DNA from: Blattamonas nauphoetae
Lineage: Eukaryota > Preaxostyla > Oxymonadida
Direction: 5' to 3'
Assembly (NCBI GenBank): GCA_033064195.1
Contig: JARBJD010000015.1
Location: 186,001-250,000 of the forward strand
Length of the DNA: 64,000 bases
Part shown: one piece after another, positions 42,405 to 53,327 of the stretch
Position numbering within the stretch: the stretch's first letter is position 1
How the letters are laid out: each line of letters begins with the position of its first letter
Program-made: the position numbers and the translations under genes
Notes under the pieces: model-generated
Told to the model about the DNA's origin: nothing
Database searches by the model: none
Seen by the model: only the letters and a program-made list of their open reading frames with translations

Positions 42405-44568
42405 ATGAACGAGTTATCGGAATTGAATCAAGGTGAAGAAAACAAACTCGTATTTAAAAGTTTATGGTTGGATCAAGCATCTTCATCGAATATGGGAGAC
42501 ATAACAGCTGATATAGAAGCTCTGTCAACTTATGAATTCCTGGTACGCTTCGTTTTTAGTTTCTTTGCTCCATTTCAGACACCCAGACTTCTCACAGCAT
42601 CAAAATCCCATGAAACGAACAACCGTGTGGAAGAACCAACCGGACGGTATCTGGTCATTTAAACATTCATTTCATCAGCTTCTTTGAAGTTTCTCTGAGA
42701 AATGGAGCCAAAGGGGTTGTCAAAATCTTCCCAACACACAATTCTGGTTCAAATAGCGAAGCAACGATGCTCAATCTCATTCATCTCAAATTGTATGTGT
42801 TCTAGGTTTTTGATTCACATCTGAAATACCTCTTTTCACCATTTTCTTTCTTTTCCTGAAGAAATACACTTCATAACCAGTTTATAATTCACCCCCAACC
42901 CGTCCCTCCTCTACCCGAAGTCCAACAAACGATTTTCTACTTTGATTGTGCTGATTTTGACGTTTTTCTTCTTCGTCTTCATCGTACTATTTCACAAACA
43001 GAACTCCGGATCAACAATCACTCTCGCCACAGTATTATCACAATCTCGAAAACGCCCACTTCCCGAAGACGTTTCCAAACGACTCATTTTCATGATTAGT
43101 TTCGTTTTCTTTGTCATATCCTCCAGTTTCTGGCGTCTGCGGTCTTCATTCCATGGGTATCATGCATAGGTCTGCTCTTCATCGTTATGTTGAACATTAT
43201 TCTCCACTCTCCCTTAGAAACATCAAACCGAGCAATTTCCTCTTCATTACTTCCGCAGACAGACAAGCAGTTCGCCTTGTGGTCGCCGACTTCACCATTG
43301 CTACACAAATCTCTCCTCAAGGTCTCACGCAGTCAGAAGACATCTTCAAAAGGGGGTTTGCGTTATTTTGATCGAATATTACTCGTTTCACCGTGGTTTA
43401 GCTCACTACCGTATCAACCCTATGAGATCCACATACGAGAATCATATAACGAGTCGATCGATGTCTGGGCAGTTGGATGCATTATATATGAACTGTTGAC
43501 GGGAAAGTCTGTATCTTTTCTTTGTCATTACTGTTCAAATCTTCAGTCAAGCATTCCCACAGAAATCAAGTTTGAGCCTCCAACAGTATCCCCTTCTCGC
43601 TATCTTATCTTCTCAGAGCAGTCAAACAGGGAAAATTGTTTCCTGAGTCCCATCAGAAACGGTTCGGGCATCTCTGTCACCGAGATCCCGCGGAACGATT
43701 GCGGCCTCCTCTCTCATCTCTTTTGAAGGACCCATATTTCTCGCCCATCACAGAAAATCCCCTCTTGACAACAGAAGAGTTTCATACTCTTCTCTATGGT
43801 CCACCAGTTGTTCAGAATCAAGTGATCGAACCACAACAACCCGTAGTTTCGCACACGTTCTATCCAAACATTCTGAAATCGCCCCCACAACCACAACCAT
43901 CGAACACTGAATCAGAATACGCTAGCAACAATAACCAACCATCACGACCTCATTTCGACCCAAATGCAGATCTCGCAGACCGCGTGGTGTCGGACGAGGA
44001 TTTCAGAAACAATCAGCAACAACAACAACTCCTTCAAGAACAACAACTCCTTCAACAGCAACAACTCTTTCAACAACAACAGATCAACGCAAATCAAGCA
44101 TCTCCATCGCCACCACCTGATCCCAACAAGCCGATCGTAGTTGCCTCTGCTCCACCTAATCCCATGGGCACTACCCATAGATTTGGCAGGCAACACAAAA
44201 AAGCGGATGATGACTTCAAAATTGCGTGTAGTCACTGCGGAATGGCCGTCCGATCGTCGGACATGGAAGAACACGTCAGAACGAAGCATCCACAGCAACC
44301 CGAAGAACCAAAAGCGCAGATTGTGGAAGCGAAACCGCCGAAGAAAGAGAGAAGAAGGAGAGAACCGGCCGAACTGCAACAGGTCCCAACCCAAATTGAC
44401 GCGCCTGCACGTCCTCCGTCGAACGTCAATGAAAACGAAGAACGACAGCAGCCGTTTGTCGACGATTCCTCTCAACCTCAAACTTCTCCTCCTTGTGACA
44501 GTCAGGAGGAGCCGGAGCCAACGATGAGTGAAGTCACGCCCAACGCCTGCTGTTGCGTGCTGTTCTGA
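42405..44568 (+). CDS. Pseudokinase with C2H2-type zinc finger and CaaX terminus
   Basis: Multi-exon, from the ATG at 42405. Introns lie at about 42543-42579, 42650-42693, 42792-42861, 42999-43131, 43168-43217 and 43355-43409, with further ones to about 43640. The kinase fold is recognisable: a VVK lysine strand near 42717, a catalytic loop reading HRNIKPSN instead of HRDIKPSN, a magnesium loop reading DFT instead of DFG, the helix motif SIDVWAVGCIIYELLTG, and the terminal DPAERLRP. Loss of both aspartates argues for a pseudokinase. After the kinase come Gln-rich and Pro-rich linkers, a CSHCG ... H-x-x-x-KH zinc finger (about 44225-44290), a basic region, and an end reading ACCCVLF. That is a CaaX-type box (CVLF) with two adjacent Cys suited to palmitoylation, so membrane attachment is expected. 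Confidence 0.7.
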
Positions 44569-44821
44569 ATGACATTGATTTCCAACTATTCCATTCAAAT
44601 CTTATTTTTTGATTCTTCCATTATTATTTCATCATTTTAGAATCAATCCATTTTAAGCTCCATTGTTCGGATTGCTTTCTTTTCTCAATATACATGCATT
44701 GTGTTGGATGAAACGTCATTTTATGCACGAGTTCGTCTGATGGGTGGAGAGTGAAGGAGATATATGAGTTCTTTCTATGATTCAACTCGATCAAAGTACA
44801 ATTTTGTCGCTCTCATCGCAA

Positions 44822-44844
44822 GTCAGTGTCTTCAAGACACTGAC
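44822..44844 (+). repeat. Perfect 10-bp stem, 3-nt loop hairpin just 5' of a start codon
   Basis: GTCAGTGTCT and AGACACTGAC flank TCA. It ends nine bases before the ATG at 44854. If translation starts there, the hairpin is in the 5' leader and could impede scanning. If translation starts at 44764, it is coding. Confidence 0.6.
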
Positions 44845-44853
44845 GCGTCCCCG

Positions 44854-46731
44854 ATGCTAACCATCTTTATTCTCTTTGTTTGTTTCGTTTCATATCACCA
44901 ACCGTTCCATCGAAGCCATCCCAGCACATACAGCGCGAATCACATCAATTCTTCATTTCCTCTTCATTCAAACTCTGAAAAACAGCCGATCTCTTCATTA
45001 TGGAGGTTTCTGGACGAAACAGGGCTGTGCATGTTTCCTCAAGACATTCACGACAATGTGATGCTCGGTGCAGTTCGAGGCGACAACATCGTGATTATCA
45101 TCTTGATCATCATTATAGTGATTGAAGTGATTCTCATTGTTGTTATATTCGTCCTTAAATGTTGTGTCAACACGACTCCACGTGAACTTCGGGACGATCA
45201 ACCAATTCTGGACAAAGACGAGGATACCGACGAGGAACTTCGTGCACAACGAAATGAAAGGCTCGTTCCGACAGATATTACTCACAAAGGAGGTACTCTC
45301 CTTGATCGCCGTCGTCGCCTGCCTCGTCCACCACCCCCACGCAATCCATATTTCGTCCCCTGTCTCAGAATCCATAAAATGCCAATCTTGGAAGAACGAG
45401 ATGGACGAGGCTCGTTGTTTTCATTTCTCCACTCGGCTGGCGCTCCAAACCCAGCGACAGGCCCGCTGACGTTTGATTGTTTTGCTGACAACAATGAAAT
45501 GCACCTCTTCATTGCAGCACAAATATGCGAATGTCTAAGAACAATCAAGGAAGGAAAGGCAACCCGAAGAGTGACTGTATCTTCTCAGCGAGTCCATCCC
45601 GACGCGGATTCCTCTCTAAAATACCATAACCGAACCCAGAATCTTCAATTCGAACCAGACACCCACAATCGCTCCTTTGGCTCGTTCTCGTCATATTCCG
45701 TCGTTATCGACCAGCATTCTGGGATGTACGGAGATAACGAATATTCTGTGCCAGTTGTCGGATTATCTCTCGCCTCAATTTCAGATCACACCGACCCAAA
45801 CTCCCAGACCGCCGTTATTCACCAAGCGAGCACAGCCTCGTACGAAGCACAACGATGGCGTGCACCAGAAAGCACGTCAGACACCATCCCTCATTCCCTC
45901 GAAGCTGATGTTTTCTCGTTTGGAATGGTGATGTATGAGCTGTTAACGGGCCTAATCCCTTTCCATGAGGTGGATGCGGTGTCAGCACGACGAAATATCA
46001 CCCATGGATTAATTCCAACGGTTGATAGTGCGACAAACCAAATATGGAGTGATCTCGTCGTCAGATCTCTCAGTTTCGTCCCATCTGACCGACCCGTTCT
46101 TGAAGAAATTCAAGAAGAATTGGAATTGATGATTGGACAAGCACGATATTCGTTTTTGAGGAATTCTTTCATTTTCGATGATTCCGACTCGATTCCACAC
46201 GAAGGCAATACAACTGCCATTTCTGTCGTTTCTGTCACTTCTTCGTCCCAACCGAAGAAGACTCGACGGCGATCGCGACAACACACACGTTATGAGCACC
46301 TCCCTCCGCCGCCTCTTGCCCAACACTTTTTCACTCAACCATCCGACGGAACAAGAGAAACAGGGTCAGATGATGGGAAATGCGCGCAAGATGCGATATC
46401 AGTGCTTAGATCATCGTCACTATCGTCACATCTATCGGAACAGGGAAGGGGGAGTCAGGAAATGATCTCGCTTCCCGATCCCCCACCCCCTCCGGATTTT
46501 CATGAAGAAACGATTCCGGAAGATATATTCGAAGATCCTATCACTGTTTCTCTTCTTCCCCCACCTCCATTCTCTCCTTCTCCTGCTCCAGCCACACCTT
46601 CCACACCATCACTCCCTCCACCCCCTTCTGACCCTCCTCCTCCTTCCATAACTCCTGAGTATGCACTCCCACCCCCGCCTCCCTTCCCTCCAGACAGTTC
46701 AGACCCATTCGGCGCTACAGATCTATTCTGA
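44854..46731 (+). CDS. Single-pass membrane protein with kinase C-lobe only
   Basis: I prefer the ATG at 44854 over the in-frame ATG at 44764 because a signal peptide follows (MLTIFILFVCFVSY), giving 625 residues. A short ectodomain of about 60 residues, a strong transmembrane helix (IVIIILIIIIVIEVILIVVI) and a CC stop follow. The cytosolic part lacks any ATP-binding lysine strand, HRD or DFG. It keeps only a kinase C-lobe: RWRAPES, then EADVFSFGMVMYELLTGLIP, then PSDRPVLEEI. The C-terminal 200 residues are very Pro-rich. This tail type is that fused to beta-helix ectodomains in oxymonad surface proteins (from memory), so this may be a receptor that has lost, or never had, its ectodomain. It is predicted to be catalytically inactive. 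Confidence 0.75.
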   Translation: MLTIFILFVCFVSYHQPFHRSHPSTYSANHINSSFPLHSNSEKQPISSLWRFLDETGLCMFPQDIHDNVMLGAVRGDNIVIIILIIIIVIEVILIVVIFVLKCCVNTTPRELRDDQPILDKDEDTDEELRAQRNERLVPTDITHKGGTLLDRRRRLPRPPPPRNPYFVPCLRIHKMPILEERDGRGSLFSFLHSAGAPNPATGPLTFDCFADNNEMHLFIAAQICECLRTIKEGKATRRVTVSSQRVHPDADSSLKYHNRTQNLQFEPDTHNRSFGSFSSYSVVIDQHSGMYGDNEYSVPVVGLSLASISDHTDPNSQTAVIHQASTASYEAQRWRAPESTSDTIPHSLEADVFSFGMVMYELLTGLIPFHEVDAVSARRNITHGLIPTVDSATNQIWSDLVVRSLSFVPSDRPVLEEIQEELELMIGQARYSFLRNSFIFDDSDSIPHEGNTTAISVVSVTSSSQPKKTRRRSRQHTRYEHLPPPPLAQHFFTQPSDGTRETGSDDGKCAQDAISVLRSSSLSSHLSEQGRGSQEMISLPDPPPPPDFHEETIPEDIFEDPITVSLLPPPPFSPSPAPATPSTPSLPPPPSDPPPPSITPEYALPPPPPFPPDSSDPFGATDLF

Positions 46732-46886
46732 CGTCGTCGGAAGTGTTTTTCTTGATTTCGTCTTTATTTCACTGCTATCTTGCTATCTTCATTCAGAAAC
46801 ATTTCACAATAGTTGTTTTGTCGATATCAATGAGTATATAAATCAAGACAATGAGATGATCGTCCCCCATAAACATAGAGTCAAAT

Positions 46887-48681
46887 TCACAGTCTGTGGT
46901 ATTCATCGCTACTCTGACCTCCTGTGAACCCATGACGGGGAGCTGACGACGCATTAATCTGTGTTTGTGGAGACACTTCTTCCATCTCTGCACTTGGAGC
47001 GGATAGATCAGGATTATCGTTGTGTGATTGTGCTGCATTCAGAGAGAAGAATGGAACAAGGAAATATGTCAAAAACGACCGTAATATGCAATAATGGGGA
47101 ATGCAAACATGTTTGTGTTGGGTCCGAAGATGTGACACGACGGATGAAGGCGAGACAAGCCGTCAAGAATTGATCGTCACGGATATCATTATGGTCGCCT
47201 TCAAGAACCATAAACTTCTTATCAGTGCCACCGTAGCGTGTGAAGCTATCCGAAAAAGAAGATGTGGATGAGAGAGCACGAGAGGAGAGATGATATGAAA
47301 AGTGTCACGAATAGCGTAACATACAGATCTTGTGATTGTGAGATGGAAATAAGATGATCAGTGCGGCCGTGAGCGAGAAGAAGAGGTGCTGTACAAGAAC
47401 GGGCCTTTTCAACAGGTGCATACGTACTGTGGATGAAGAGAGAAAAATAATGACGAAAAGATGGTATAAAACACCAAAAGAATAAAGGATCTCTCAAAAT
47501 AGACAATATATATCAAAAAATCTCAAAAAATGACGAAATCTCTTTGGTGATGTGCTGAGCCACACTTCACGTTCATTCCTGTCAGTTTGAGCACTGTCTG
47601 CTGCATTCTCTTCTTCCCAATTGGAATAAAACAACATCCGCAGGGAACATTCACTTCCCGCGCGATGTCATCCACAACAGTGGAGAGACGTGAGAAAGGA
47701 GAATCGAGGATCATCCCGCAGATGTTTCGATGAGTAGAGGCATAAATAAGGGCAGTGGATGCACCCATGCTTCGACCCCATAAAACTGGATTGGTGGGGG
47801 AATTTGGAGAGGACAAAAGATGACGAGAGAGGAGATGGAGGAAGAGTGTGAAGCACATCGGAGATAAGAGGATCAGAACAGTGATATATTCAAAAAAAGA
47901 TAAAATCAAACCGATTTGTTTGAATTTGTATTGTTTTGTGATGTACTCCATAACAGCAGTGAGATCATGGATTTCATTGAATCCAAGTGAAATATAACTT
48001 CCTACACACAAATCAAAAACAAAGAACATCAGAAGAAAATGATAAAATAGATGGAGGAGAATAGTTGATATACGAAATATGGGAAATGGATGGAATTGGA
48101 GAGAACAGACCGTCAGAGACGCCACATCCAGCAAAATCGAAGGCGACAACACAGATATCGGCTTTGAGAAGAGGAGAGAGTATGGTGAAGCATTCCAGAC
48201 GGCAGCCTGTTTATAGTTGGTGAGTGGATCGTATTATCAGGCAAATGAGAGAGAGGAAGTGCGATGTGGTGTCGAGATTGAGTGAACGAAGACAAGAAAG
48301 AAAAGAGAATGAAAGGTTCCAGAAACGAATGAATGACGACCGTAATGAGGAGATGAATGATAATATTCACAAAAACAACGAATTCTGTGGATAAAACAAA
48401 CCTGCATTGGCATGACAATACACAACACAAGGAAGGCGGCCTGATGTGATCTCATATTCCGTTGGATAGAACACAGAACACTTTAAGGTGAGGTTTCTGT
48501 CATTTGACACCTGATTAAAGTGATGAAGTCACTTGGATACCTCGAAGTCCGTTCGTGTCACAGGTTTCTCATTGATGTACCCAATTGCTGGTCCAAGATC
48601 ATTAACACCATAATCTATCCTTGGAGGTCTGATGATAGCATTGGTAAAGTCCTCCATTTGATTCGATTCTGATCTAGTCAT
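46887..48681 (-). CDS. Alpha/beta hydrolase (serine aminopeptidase S33 / ABHD17-like)
   Basis: Multi-exon; the start is the ATG at 48681. In order, it has an oxyanion strand (VVYCHANAG), FDFAGCGVSDG, a YISLGFNE motif, the nucleophile elbow WGRSMGAS (Gly-x-Ser-x-Gly), the acid strand LLAHGRTDHLI, and the histidine motif VLEGDHND. The full Ser-Asp-His triad is therefore present. The last intron (about 76 nt, ending near 47040) joins to an acidic Ser-rich tail ending at 46887. The intron after exon 1 is about 30 nt, near 48510-48540. The substrate is unknown; ABHD17 proteins remove palmitate from proteins, but this copy could equally be a lipase or esterase. Confidence 0.78.
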
Positions 48682-48850
48682 TATTTCATTTTTGATTGAT
48701 TTCGGAACAATCAGTTTCACAGAACCAGCTATCGATGCAATTCTCTCAGAATAGTTCCGTTAATGTCTCTATTTCAACTGGTGGACATGCTTACTCGTCT
48801 CAAAAATTCCTCCATAAGTCAGAAAGCTGATCAAACCATCACCGGATTTC

Positions 48851-50582
48851 ATGAGTTCGTCGAACGGTCTGGCCTTATTACGCAGTTTCATGATTTGATT
48901 CTCGTTTCATTCCAGTTAACCGGATCGCTGACATCTCCTGTCGAGCTGTTCTCGATGCCACCGGTCACTACGGCGTCGAAGTTGATGTGACAGTTGGTTG
49001 GGGGATCGTCCGTTCTCAGGCTCGTGTTTCTTGCGCTCCCGACCCCGACAATGACTCTGACCGAACATATTACAATAGTGTGATCTCAGCCATCGACACA
49101 TTCGACACTTCGCTCAAGCCACGCCTGGTCGGTGCACCACTCACAGAAAGTCGCGCGATTGACTCAGTTCTGGACACTTCCACCCAAGCCTCACCTATGC
49201 CACCTCAAATAGCTGCTCTGACTCGCTCGATTTCCACAGCTGTCTGGCGTGGCAGGGCGAGTGGTTCAAACAGACCGCTTTATCGTCTCCTCGCTGAAGA
49301 AATGAAAACACCCACAATCAGGCTACCAACGCCCATTGTGAGTGTGCTTGGAGGAGGTGCTGTTGCAGATAGTGAACTTGGCTTTGCTCAGATCCTGATA
49401 TTCCCGTTGCGAACGACGTCGTTCAAGGACGCCCTCGAATCTGTCGTTACTGTCCATCAGTCGATCTCGAAAGTATTAAAATCAGAATTTGGGGTTGGTG
49501 GAGTCACTGTTGCTGATGATGGGAGTTTTGCTGCCCCCCTCAGAGATGTTGAGGATGCGATCAGGATCGTCGAGACGGCGCTCGACAATTCCGGCAAGAT
49601 ATTTGAAATGGGCATTGGAATAAACTGTGGAGCCTCTCATTTGTGGGATGCAGCGAAAGAAGAGTATGATACCAAGTGGAACTGGAGAAAACCGGAAAAA
49701 GAAAGTGTGGACGAAGAAGAGCCACAACAACCAACAGAAGAAGACGTGGAACATGAAACGGAGGAACCGTCGACTGATCAACCACCCCTCTCCTCCGGAA
49801 GGATGCATTCTGCAAGATCAGAGTCCAGATCAACCCCCGGACTCGAAAATCCCCCTTCCGCCCGTCCACTGTCACCGAAGACCAGCTACACTCCGCTGGA
49901 ATGGACAGACTTGTTGATCTCGTTGATTGAGAGACACAGGATCCTGTATCTGGAGCACACTCACATCCTCGAACACGACCAGGAATTGAAGCGCCTATTC
50001 GGGTACTGCAGCACCCACAACGTCCTCCTCGCCCAGTCCCGTCCCATTTTGGAAGCGTTCGGCGAAATCGAGTCAGTTCTCCCGCTTTCACTGTCGACCT
50101 CGCTTTCGGAAGCCAACACCCTGACCGACCTCATCTCTCTCTCTGCCGATCTCCAATTGACTGGACACGCTGTCATTGTGGACTGCACGATGCAGAAGAT
50201 CACAGAAACAGTCAGCGCTGACGTGGCAGTTGGAACAGGTTCTGGGTTGATCAAACTGAGTCTGGCAAGAGGGGAAAATATCGAAGTCGTGAACCAGTTG
50301 CTGCGTGTGGAGGAAGAAATGAAGGGTTTGGCCGTTTACGGATTTGATTTGTGGCGTGTTGTGGAAAAAACGCAAAATGAACTGAAAGCGGAGTTCGATG
50401 AAAGTGAACGGATTCGGAAGGAGGAGATCCGCCGTCGGAAGGAAGAAGAGGAGAGAGCGAGAAGGGAAGAGGAAGAGCGGGCAGCAGAGGAGGAGAGACG
50501 ACGAGTTGAGGCAGAAGAGGCTGCTGCGGCTGCGGCGATGGCGGCTGAGGAACAGCCTGAGGAACTCCCCGACGAAGAATGA
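48851..50582 (+). CDS. Enolase-4-like protein with Glu/Lys/Arg coiled-coil tail
   Basis: Exons are 48851-48884 and 48916-50582. The 31-nt intron places ISCRAVLDATG ... VEVDV in frame, the enolase N-terminal strand set (compare RAVLDSRGNPTVEVDV). The body keeps the enolase barrel order: PTPIVSVLGGGAVADSELGF, then FAQILIFPLRTTSFKDALE, then ADDGSFAAP, then LIKLSLARGENIEVVNQLLR-EEE near the end. Catalytic residues of true enolase (the E-x-P Glu pair, the metal-binding DDL and the K-x-NQ Lys) are not evident. An insert of about 70 residues (acidic, then Ser/Pro-rich) interrupts the barrel. The last 70 residues are an R/K/E coiled coil ending in an Ala-rich acidic tail. This is the pattern of the flagellum-associated ENO4 class rather than of the glycolytic enzyme. 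An alternative upstream start at 48763 cannot be excluded. Confidence 0.72.
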
Positions 50583-51021
50583 GGGATTTTGTCTTCGATT
50601 CTCTTCCATTTCACTGTTTCTTTATTTTTGGTTCATTGGGAATGTGGGCATGCCATCAAACTTTCGACTGAATGACAGATTTTGATGTGTCGAGAAAAAG
50701 AGAATTGGGACACCAATCGACCAGCAAAGAGTATTTGTGAAGTGAAAAGACAATATGTGTGTTTTCCACTCAAATCATGATTCTCCACAATCCATCATAC
50801 GGCTCGTTTGGAATAGTGAGGTTGGCCAGTCTCGTTTGATTTGGGAGGCGTCGGAGCGTGGAGATGGAGAGTGTGGCGACGACGTCGGGAGACTGGGAGA
50901 GAATCGGGATCGCTCTGGGAAAGAATGAGGTGATGTCAGTGCCGACTAAGAACACACATCAGTGGTGATGTCCACATGAAGTCAGAAACAGTTCAAAATA
51001 CTCGTGTGTCCTTGTCTGTTC
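50583..51021. other. Intergenic region with an ORF fragment of unknown family
   Basis: A minus-strand frame at 50955-50770 (LVGTDITSFFPRAIP ...) has a weak relative at 53131-52940 (LGAGITTSFARTIP ...). Both lie just beyond the 3' end of an armadillo-family sequence. Both segments are probably decayed copies of the same 3' flank. No ATG-initiated gene is supported. Confidence 0.4.
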
Positions 51022-52043
51022 CTATCCACGTTGTGGAGCGTTCATGCCCAGCAATTTGTTCCATTCGATCGAGTAACCAACAAGAGATCCTCCTAAATAT
51101 CCATTTCGGTCGTTTTGCAGCTTTTGTTCGATCGCGTCTTCAATGCCCTCCATTCGCAACATTCGAAGTACTGTCTTCCCCATCCGGCGAAATGCTCCGC
51201 TTTGTTCGTTCCATTCCCGCTGGATATCGTCCATATAATATAGAAAAAAGAAGAGTGAGCTCTCAGTTTCTAAGAAAGCGAGACAACTTGGGATCGTGAG
51301 AACTACTGGCATATGAAGAATAAAATCCATTGTTGGTTGATAGGAAGGGGATATTTGGAGGAGGTGGGCGAGGAGACTCATGAAATCCTCTGTGTGTCTT
51401 CCATCGACGATCGAGTAGCTGTTCTCGCACAAATGCCAAATATACTTCTCCGAAGGTGCCAGAACTTGCTTCAAAACCATCTCGTGAACAGCTTGTTGTT
51501 CATCGGGATCTTTAATTTCGAGTTTTGCCAGAGCTTCCGGAGATGCGAGCCAGTGAGTGTTGTGGATGATGTTCATGAGATGATGGTGGAAAACATCGGT
51601 TCTTTCAAAAGAAATGGAGTATGGATTGAGAGTGTTGATGATTTGAGGGATCAGATCAGCTTTGACAAGGGCCAGGAGGATTTTTGGAGAACAGACGATC
51701 ATCAGAGTTTCGACCATCTTCAGTGCTGTTGTGGCAATGACGTGACTGGCTGAAGAAATCAGCACCCCAACGGACTGTGTGAAGTCGGTCAAAGAATTAT
51801 CACAAAATGATGCAAAGTGGCCGAGAAACGCATCGGCGGATTCTGCATCCTCAGCATCCACAGATTCGAGGAACTTGACCGCTTTAGTCTCCACAGAGAC
51901 ATCAAGTGCAGGCTGGGACTTCACAGTGGCAACGAGAGATCGAAAGACAACAGCCTTTTCCCGTTCAGATTCACGCGGATCTTCGCTCCAATTCAGGAAA
52001 GCAGAAGTATCTATACATAGTCAAAGTTGGGAAATCACATACC
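51022..52043 (-). CDS. Armadillo-like family protein, 5' end unresolved
   Basis: The main exon is 52010-51022. The intron at 52011-52042 (32 nt, GTATG ... ATAG) joins an upstream exon giving CSDTSAFLNWSEDP, the family N-terminal motif. No in-frame ATG is seen in that upstream exon down to about 52130, so either a further 5' exon exists or the start is lost. The central box is APSEKYIWHLCENSYSIVDG and the ending is GYSIEWNKLLGMN, the best-preserved copy of the family signature in the window. The fold is all-helical; function unknown. Confidence 0.75.
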
Positions 52044-52130
52044 GGAGCATGAGTCACCAAGGGAGAAGGTTGTATATGCGCAGGCTTCTGATTTGATCCC
52101 AGTGATCCCAGTCGGATCTGATCCCACTAA

Positions 52131-53327
52131 ATACCTACAATACCATTTCGTTTCTTTCATTTCAAAAAAGTCTTCTTATATATGATATTTGAATGGAAAA
52201 AAAAGTAAAAAGGAAAATGGTCACTTCATAGATCATGAAAATGCAAACTTTGGGTGCTGCTGTTTCAGTTTGTTCTACAACAATAATTATTAAAACAAGT
52301 CGATAATGCGTTATTATGTCTTCTTTGATGGTTTTTTCTCACTGACTAAAGTCAATGAAGGGAATACATCGAAAAAAGAAGTGTTGGTGATTGTGATCGT
52401 GCGTGTTTTTGGGAAATAAGAGCTGTCTGAAATATTGAAGAGCATTATGTGAAAACAAGAAGTGAATTGAACATGATTAATGAAGTGATAATGAGAAAAT
52501 CTCAAAGGAAAAGAGTTGAAATTTGATCTCAGTCTAAATTTAGGCACTGACATCAATTGATCCCAGTTTTACCTATTTTGATGGGACTACTCAGATGCCT
52601 GTATATGCGTCTAATGCAGCCATTCTTTGATTTTCTGACTCGAATCACTCGATATGGGTCATCGCATTACAATCTGTAAAACGGACTCCTCCGAGGTTAA
52701 AAATGGCCAGAAGAAGAGAAAAAAATGGTTTCCAATCAGTCAACCCATTTTTACGCAAAGTGATTTCACTCCGACTCCAACAGTCGAATCGTTGAATCAA
52801 TTTTCGAAAAAAAAGTCGAAGAGGCAAGAAGTGGGAAAGGGCTTATGATTTAAGGGAAAAAGCCAATTTGTGGGTTTGTGTGCAGCGGCTGAGCAGTGAC
52901 GTCGCCACAAAGAGCGAGGAATGGCGACGATGGACAGTGTCAATTTGGGAGTGGCGAAGGAGAGTGTGGAGACGATGGAAGGAGACTCGGGAGAGTCGGA
53001 ATCGTTCTGGCAAATGATGTGGTGATACCAGCTCCGAGAAAGTTGACATACAAAGGGTGTTGTTCAAAAGAAGTCAGAAACAGTCCGGAACGTTCGCGGG
53101 TTGGTTTCCATACACGCCAGGGACAGTTCATGCCATTCAGGTTGTTCCATTCGATCGAGTAATCAACAGCATCTCCTCCTCAGAGCTTCCGGAGTTGCGA
53201 GCCAGAGAGCTGATTGTGTGGGACGATGAGCTGAGGGGGCATGCGTTCGGAAGGGATGGGAAGGTTCGCGATGTCTGTCTCTCCCTTTCCTCACCACGAC
53301 ATCTTTTCATCGCATGAGTTTCTTGAT
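52131..53327. other. AT-rich region with an armadillo-family relic
   Basis: The 52131-52640 part is AT-rich and noncoding, with repeated GATCCCA-type motifs near 52095-52130 and 52558-52565. From about 53110 to 53215 the minus strand matches the 3' end of the armadillo-family gene (SIEWN-Leu-x-GMN) fused to a piece matching its middle (51525-51560), so an internal deletion has left only a stub. The 3' flank fragment at 52940-53131 belongs with it. There is no intact gene. Confidence 0.5.

Noticed and set aside
48763-48850. ATG at 48763 as the enolase-like start
   Set aside because: Its frame does not join the enolase exon through the supported 31-nt intron, whereas the ATG at 48851 does. Kept only as an alternative.
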